Positions 21,356-25,593 of a DNA stretch of 25,593 nt are shown in pieces. The DNA is from CADEED01 sp046733635 (GTDB taxonomy: Bacteria; Pseudomonadota; Gammaproteobacteria; Steroidobacterales; Steroidobacteraceae): NCBI GenBank assembly GCA_046733635.1, contig JBKPPO010000068.1, positions 1 to 25,593 on the forward strand, in the 5' to 3' direction. The first letter of the stretch is position 1. Every line of letters begins with the position of its first letter. A program made the translations under genes and the position numbers. The notes beneath the pieces are model-generated. The model saw nothing but the letters and a program-made list of their open reading frames with translations. It was not told the origin of the DNA and did not search any database.

Positions 21356-24300
21356 ATGGGCCGGCTGAATCGCTGGTTGAGAGTTTCGTCGTTATTTGCG
21401 GTGGGTCTCATTGCATCGCAGTATTCCGTGGCGCAGGTCACTGCACCCGGAACCGTGGTTCGCAACACCGGTAGCGTCGCCTGGCAGGCGGGCGCCGGTG
21501 TTCGCATCACGCAATCGAACGAAGTGGCGCTGACGGTGCAGCCGCTGGCGTCCCGCGCCACGATCAACCTGGCGCGTTTCGACGCGGCGAGCCCTGCGAT
21601 CGATACCGCCGGCCCCACGCAGTGCCGTTCTTCGGCCGGATTCTTTCCGCTGGATGCGCCGGCGCCGCAGGGTCAGGCGGCCATCGATCCCACGCAGCCG
21701 GTTCCGCTGCTGGACACTGGCATCGCACACGCGGGCGACCCTCTGTTCATCCGAGTGTCCGACGCGGATCGCAATCGCGACGGCGCGGCAATCGAAACCG
21801 TGGACGTGCGGGTCACCGCACGAGGCACCAACGATTCGGAGATCCTGCGTCTCTCCGAGACGGGTTCGAATACCGGCGTGTTCGTCGGCTACATCAGCAC
21901 GGCGGCCGCCGCGGCACAGGCCGACTGCGCGCTGCAGGTCGAGCGCAACTCGCAGATCGACGCGAGCTACGTCGATCCTGCCGACGACACCGACGCGGTC
22001 CAGGCCGACGCGCTCGTGGATCCCTTCGGCCTGGTCTTCGATTCGCAGACGGGCGCGCCGATCAACGGCGTGCGCGTTCGCCTGATCAACGCCGCCACGG
22101 GCTTGCCGGCCAACGTGTTCGGTGATGACGGCGTGAGCCGCTATCCCAGTGAGATGATCACGGGTCAGACCGTCACCGATCAGGGGGGCACCCAGTACAG
22201 CCTGCCGGCCGGTGTGTTCCGGTTCCCGCTGGTCGCGCCCGGCGACTATCGGCTCGAAGTGTTCCCGCCCGCGAGCCATCTATTCCCTTCGCAGCGGACG
22301 ATCGCCGATCTGCAGACGCTGCCGCAGGCGCCGTTCCGCCTGCAGCCGGGTTCGTTCGGCCAGCCTTTCATCGTGACCGCGGCGCCGGCCACCGCGCTGG
22401 ACGTTCCGCTGGACTCGTCGGGCGATACGCTCATCCTGCGCAAGAGCGCGGGCCAGCAGCTAGCTACCACCGGCGACTTCGTTCAATACACACTCGACTT
22501 GCAGAACGCGAGCGAGGCGGGTGCGTTCTCCAACGTGCAAGTCGTCGATCGACTGCCTCAGGGTGCGCGGTTCCGGCCGGGTTCGCTGCGGCTCGACGGC
22601 GTACGCGTCGCCGACCCGGTGCTCGCGCCGGATGGCCGCAGCTTCACCTATACGCATCCGGCTCTCGAGCCTGGCGCCCGCATCGAATTGCGCTACGTGC
22701 TCGAATTCACCGTGGCGATGCGCGGGCTCAAGGACGCGATCAACACCGCCCAGGCTTTCGCACCCGGCAACGTGCGTTCGAATGAGGCGCGCTCGCAGGT
22801 GCGGATGAACGAGGAGTTGTTCTCTCAGAAGGGTTTCATCGTCGGCCGTGTCTACGAAGGAAGCTGTGAAGACGATGGGCGAGAGGATGCCGGCGTCCCG
22901 AACGTACGCGTGTATCTCGAAGATGGCCGCTATGGCGTCACCGATGAAAACGGCCGCTTCCACTTCGAAGGGCTGGAGCCCGGCGCTCACGCGGTGCAGC
23001 TCGACAAGCTCACGCTGCCCGACTATCTGGAGCTCGCGCCTTGTTCGGATCGCCTGGGTCATGCCGGCCGGGACTACTCGCAGTTCGTCGAGCTTCGCGC
23101 GGGGACGTTGTGGCGCAGCGATTTCGTGCTGCGGCAGAAAGCGGCACCACGTGGCGATGTGGAGTTCTCGTTCGAGTCCGCACTGTTGCCCGATGCCGGG
23201 CGTCAGGGTCTCGCCGCCCACACCGCCACGGTGCGCGTAAGTCAGGTGACCGTGGGCAATACACGCGCCATGGTGATGTTGCCGGACGGTTTCGAATATA
23301 TCCCGGGGAGCGCCACGGTGAACGGCGCCGCGGTCTCGGACGATCGCGCGAAGCTGGAAGGCGTGGGTGAGCCCGTGGTGAGCGTCGTGGAGAACGTAGT
23401 CGTGGCGCGGCTGGGTGAATTGCCGGCGGGCGCCGAGCGTGTCTTGCGTTTCGAGACGCGCGCGACTGCCAGCGCTGGCGGAGAGCGGACCGTACGTGCG
23501 CTGGTCAGCTTCGATTCGCCGGCGAAGTCCGGCCTTCGCACGCAGCCGATCGAGACCACTTTTTCGCGCGGCGCTGCGCAGTACGCGAGTTCGCAGCTGA
23601 CGATCACTCCGCGCTTCGACGTGCTCAAGACCGAGCTGCTCGATTCCGATCGTGCGGCGCTCCGCGATCTCATCGATTCCTGGCGAGGCGCGCGGGACTT
23701 GCGCATCCGCGCCGTGGGTCACTCCGACTCGCAGCCCATCTCGGGCCGCAACCGAAAGGTGTTCGCCGACAACCAAGCGTTGTCACGGGCGCGTGCGCAG
23801 TCGGTGGCGGACTACCTTGCCGCTGCGCTCAATGTGCCGGCCGCGCGTGTGCGCGTCGAAGGCAGGGGCGCCGATGAACCGTTGCACGCCGGCACGGACG
23901 CGGCGAGCCTCGCCGCTAATCGCCGCGTGGACATCACCATCGAGGGTTCGCGTTTCACGGCCAACGCGCCGCTGGAACTGGTGAGCGGCGCGGGGACGTC
24001 GCAGAAGCTCGACACCACAGGTGTGGTGCTGCGCGGTCCGGGCGCCGCGGTGGCGCGCAAGGTGCGCACCGGCGTCGCGCCGGTGGAGCGGATCAGCGCC
24101 AACTTTTTCGACGTGGAGGAGCTGTCGCCGGGCATCCGCTGGCTCACGCCCGATGACGATGCCGTGCCGGCCATTTCCTCGATCAAGATCGCGATCCAGC
24201 ACACGCCCGGCAGTTCGGTCGAGCTCACGCTCAATGGCGAACCGGTGAACAAGCTGAACTTCGATGGCATCGCGTTGAATGGCGAGAAGACCGTCGCGCT

Positions 24301-25593
24301 GAGCCGCTGGCGCGGTGTCGATCTGATCGACGGCGACAACACGCTCGCGGCGCGCGTCGTCGACGCCGGCGGCAAGCTGCTGTGGCAGGACGAACGCACC
24401 GTGCACTACGGCGGTAGCCCCGTGCGGGCCGAGCTCGACAAGGACGCGTCGAAGCTCATCGCCGATGGCCGCACGCGTCCGGTGATAGCGCTGCGCATGT
24501 TCGACAAGTACGGCAAACCGGCGCGCTCGGGCACGATCACGAGCTTCAGTGTGGATTCGCCGTACCGCTCGTGGTGGGAGGTCGAGCAGCTCGACGACAA
24601 CCAGATCCTTTCGACGGGCTCCCGTCAGCCGCAGGTCGAAGTGCGCGAGAACGGCATCGCGCTCATCGAGCTCGAGCCGACGACCACCAGCGGCAATGCG
24701 GTGCTCCGCCTGCAGTTCAACGAACGCCAGAACGACGAGATCAAGGTCTGGCTGTCGCCGGCGGCTCGCGACTGGATCCTCGTCGGCCTTGCCGAAGGCA
24801 CGGCCGCGTACAACACGATCTCCGGCAACATGGAAACGGCCAGCGCGGCCGATCGCGAGGAAGGTTTCGAGCAGGATGGCCGCGTCGCGTTCTTCGCGAA
24901 GGGCCGCATCAGGGGCGACTTCCTGCTGACCATGGCCTACGACTCGACGCGTCAGAAGCAGGACGCTCGAGACAGCATCCGCGGCACCATCGAGCCGGAC
25001 CGTTACTATCTACTGTACGGCGACGGCACCGAGCAGCGCTTCGAAGCGGCTTCGCAGAGCAAGCTGTATCTCAAGATCGAACGCCGCCAGTTCGTCGCGC
25101 TGTTCGGCGACTACGACACGGGTTTCACGGTCACGGAGCTCACCCGCTACAACCGCAGCCTGTCGGGCCTGCGCGCCGACTTCGGCGGTGATCGTGTGCA
25201 GGTCAGCGGCTTCGCGGCACGCACGGACTCGGGTCTGGTGCAGGACGAACTGCAGGGCGACGGCACCTCGGGTCTGTATCGCCTCTCGCGGTCGCCGATC
25301 GTGATCGGCTCTGACAAGCTGCGCATCGAGGTCCGCGACCGATTCGAAATTTCCCGCGTGGTGGAAACGCGCGAGCTCTCGCGTTTCATCGACTACGACC
25401 TGGACTACGAGCGCGGCACGGTGTTCTTCAAGGAGCCGGTTCCCAGCCGCGACCAGGATCTCAATCCGGTGTTCATCGTCGCGGACTATGAAGTCCGCAC
25501 CGGCGGCGATGACGAGACCGCGGCGGGTTTGCGCGTCGTGGCCAGTCTCGCTGGCGACCAGGTGGAGCTCGGCGCGAGCAGCGTGTTCCAGGG
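21356..25593 (+). CDS. Giant multidomain outer-membrane protein with DUF11, SdrD-B-like, OmpA and Ig-like domains (3' end outside window)
   Basis: The frame is open from 21356 to the window edge (1,412 codons). Domains in order: signal peptide (1-26); module shared with the DUF11 proteins (27-65); beta domain with SDADRNRDG and SETGSNTGVF (~110-190); carboxypeptidase-regulatory-like GLVFDSQTGAPINGVRVRL (~225-310); DUF11 (361-485); SdrD-B/CNA-B-like VGRVYEG...GVPNVRVYLEDG (492-594); second DUF11-like with LPDGFEYIPGSATVNG (600-742); OmpA peptidoglycan-binding domain with GHSDSQ, NQALSRARAQSVADYL and ANRRVDITI (748-864); Ig-like region including invasin/Big_1-type ELDKDASKLIADGRTRPVIA (~1025-1120); and a beta-rich, barrel-like part from ~1170. 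Likely an envelope-spanning scaffold or export pore. ATG 21356 fits the signal peptide but lacks a ribosome-binding site; ATG 21227 adds 43 residues. Confidence 0.85.
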   Translation, partial: MGRLNRWLRVSSLFAVGLIASQYSVAQVTAPGTVVRNTGSVAWQAGAGVRITQSNEVALTVQPLASRATINLARFDAASPAIDTAGPTQCRSSAGFFPLDAPAPQGQAAIDPTQPVPLLDTGIAHAGDPLFIRVSDADRNRDGAAIETVDVRVTARGTNDSEILRLSETGSNTGVFVGYISTAAAAAQADCALQVERNSQIDASYVDPADDTDAVQADALVDPFGLVFDSQTGAPINGVRVRLINAATGLPANVFGDDGVSRYPSEMITGQTVTDQGGTQYSLPAGVFRFPLVAPGDYRLEVFPPASHLFPSQRTIADLQTLPQAPFRLQPGSFGQPFIVTAAPATALDVPLDSSGDTLILRKSAGQQLATTGDFVQYTLDLQNASEAGAFSNVQVVDRLPQGARFRPGSLRLDGVRVADPVLAPDGRSFTYTHPALEPGARIELRYVLEFTVAMRGLKDAINTAQAFAPGNVRSNEARSQVRMNEELFSQKGFIVGRVYEGSCEDDGREDAGVPNVRVYLEDGRYGVTDENGRFHFEGLEPGAHAVQLDKLTLPDYLELAPCSDRLGHAGRDYSQFVELRAGTLWRSDFVLRQKAAPRGDVEFSFESALLPDAGRQGLAAHTATVRVSQVTVGNTRAMVMLPDGFEYIPGSATVNGAAVSDDRAKLEGVGEPVVSVVENVVVARLGELPAGAERVLRFETRATASAGGERTVRALVSFDSPAKSGLRTQPIETTFSRGAAQYASSQLTITPRFDVLKTELLDSDRAALRDLIDSWRGARDLRIRAVGHSDSQPISGRNRKVFADNQALSRARAQSVADYLAAALNVPAARVRVEGRGADEPLHAGTDAASLAANRRVDITIEGSRFTANAPLELVSGAGTSQKLDTTGVVLRGPGAAVARKVRTGVAPVERISANFFDVEELSPGIRWLTPDDDAVPAISSIKIAIQHTPGSSVELTLNGEPVNKLNFDGIALNGEKTVALSRWRGVDLIDGDNTLAARVVDAGGKLLWQDERTVHYGGSPVRAELDKDASKLIADGRTRPVIALRMFDKYGKPARSGTITSFSVDSPYRSWWEVEQLDDNQILSTGSRQPQVEVRENGIALIELEPTTTSGNAVLRLQFNERQNDEIKVWLSPAARDWILVGLAEGTAAYNTISGNMETASAADREEGFEQDGRVAFFAKGRIRGDFLLTMAYDSTRQKQDARDSIRGTIEPDRYYLLYGDGTEQRFEAASQSKLYLKIERRQFVALFGDYDTGFTVTELTRYNRSLSGLRADFGGDRVQVSGFAARTDSGLVQDELQGDGTSGLYRLSRSPIVIGSDKLRIEVRDRFEISRVVETRELSRFIDYDLDYERGTVFFKEPVPSRDQDLNPVFIVADYEVRTGGDDETAAGLRVVASLAGDQVELGASSVFQ

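Noticed and set aside
21392..22279. Minus-strand open frame of 295 codons
   Set aside because: It lies wholly opposite the N-terminal part of the giant protein, whose signal peptide and domains are clear; no family features on the minus strand.
22460..23776. Long minus-strand open frame (438 codons) opposite the giant gene
   Set aside because: It is the antisense shadow of a continuous plus-strand frame with recognisable OmpA, DUF11 and SdrD-B motifs. Its own product is Arg/His-rich with no family features.
1..25593. Insertion sequences, integrases, prophage or toxin-antitoxin genes
   Set aside because: I read through both strands for such families and found none; base composition also looks even across the window by eye.

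Overview
The window is a GC-rich bacterial chromosome segment with dense coding on both strands. It contains no rRNA, tRNA, insertion sequence, phage gene or CRISPR array that I can see. Gene content points to a gammaproteobacterium of the Nevskiales/Steroidobacter/Xanthomonadales type. The pointers are a GTP-type PEP carboxykinase, a Pseudomonas-like medium-chain PHA synthase/depolymerase pair, DusA, an RluF/RsuA-type pseudouridine synthase and abundant outer-membrane and DUF11 proteins. This placement is inference; no marker RNA is present.

Layout. Positions 1-801 (+) hold the tail of an unknown gene and a small outer-membrane beta-barrel protein. Positions 852-5592 (-) hold, in transcription order, a large propeller-sensor histidine kinase, its LuxR-type response regulator and a crotonase-family enzyme. 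Positions 5780-8415 (+) hold a lytic-transglycosylase-like lipoprotein translationally coupled to a methyltransferase. Positions 8416-10727 hold a pseudouridine synthase (-), tRNA-dihydrouridine synthase DusA (+) and a cupin (-), packed with no spare bases between convergent stops. Positions 10746-13177 hold a secreted M28 metallopeptidase (-) and, divergently, a class III nucleotide cyclase fused to an FHA domain (+). Positions 13284-15056 (-) hold pckG.

Positions 15261-18305 (-) form a compact polyhydroxyalkanoate locus in the order phaC, phaZ, phasin. phaC and phaZ overlap by four bases. The phasin has its own good promoter, overlaid by two palindromes. One of these matches the CTGC-N3-GCAG type of site bound by the PHA-responsive repressor PhaR in other bacteria.

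Positions 18503-25593 (+) are the most unusual part. Three small secreted DUF11-type proteins are followed by a giant, incomplete outer-membrane protein (more than 1,412 residues in the window). The giant protein carries DUF11 domains, an SdrD-B/CNA-B-like domain, a carboxypeptidase-regulatory-like domain, an OmpA peptidoglycan-binding domain in mid-protein, an invasin-type Ig-like region and a beta-rich putative barrel. Two of the small proteins and the giant share one N-terminal module, which suggests one co-assembled envelope or surface system. Between the third small gene and the giant gene lies a 155-base gap. It holds a predicted three-way-junction RNA followed by a terminator-like hairpin ending just before the giant gene's likely ATG, so this is a candidate regulated leader.
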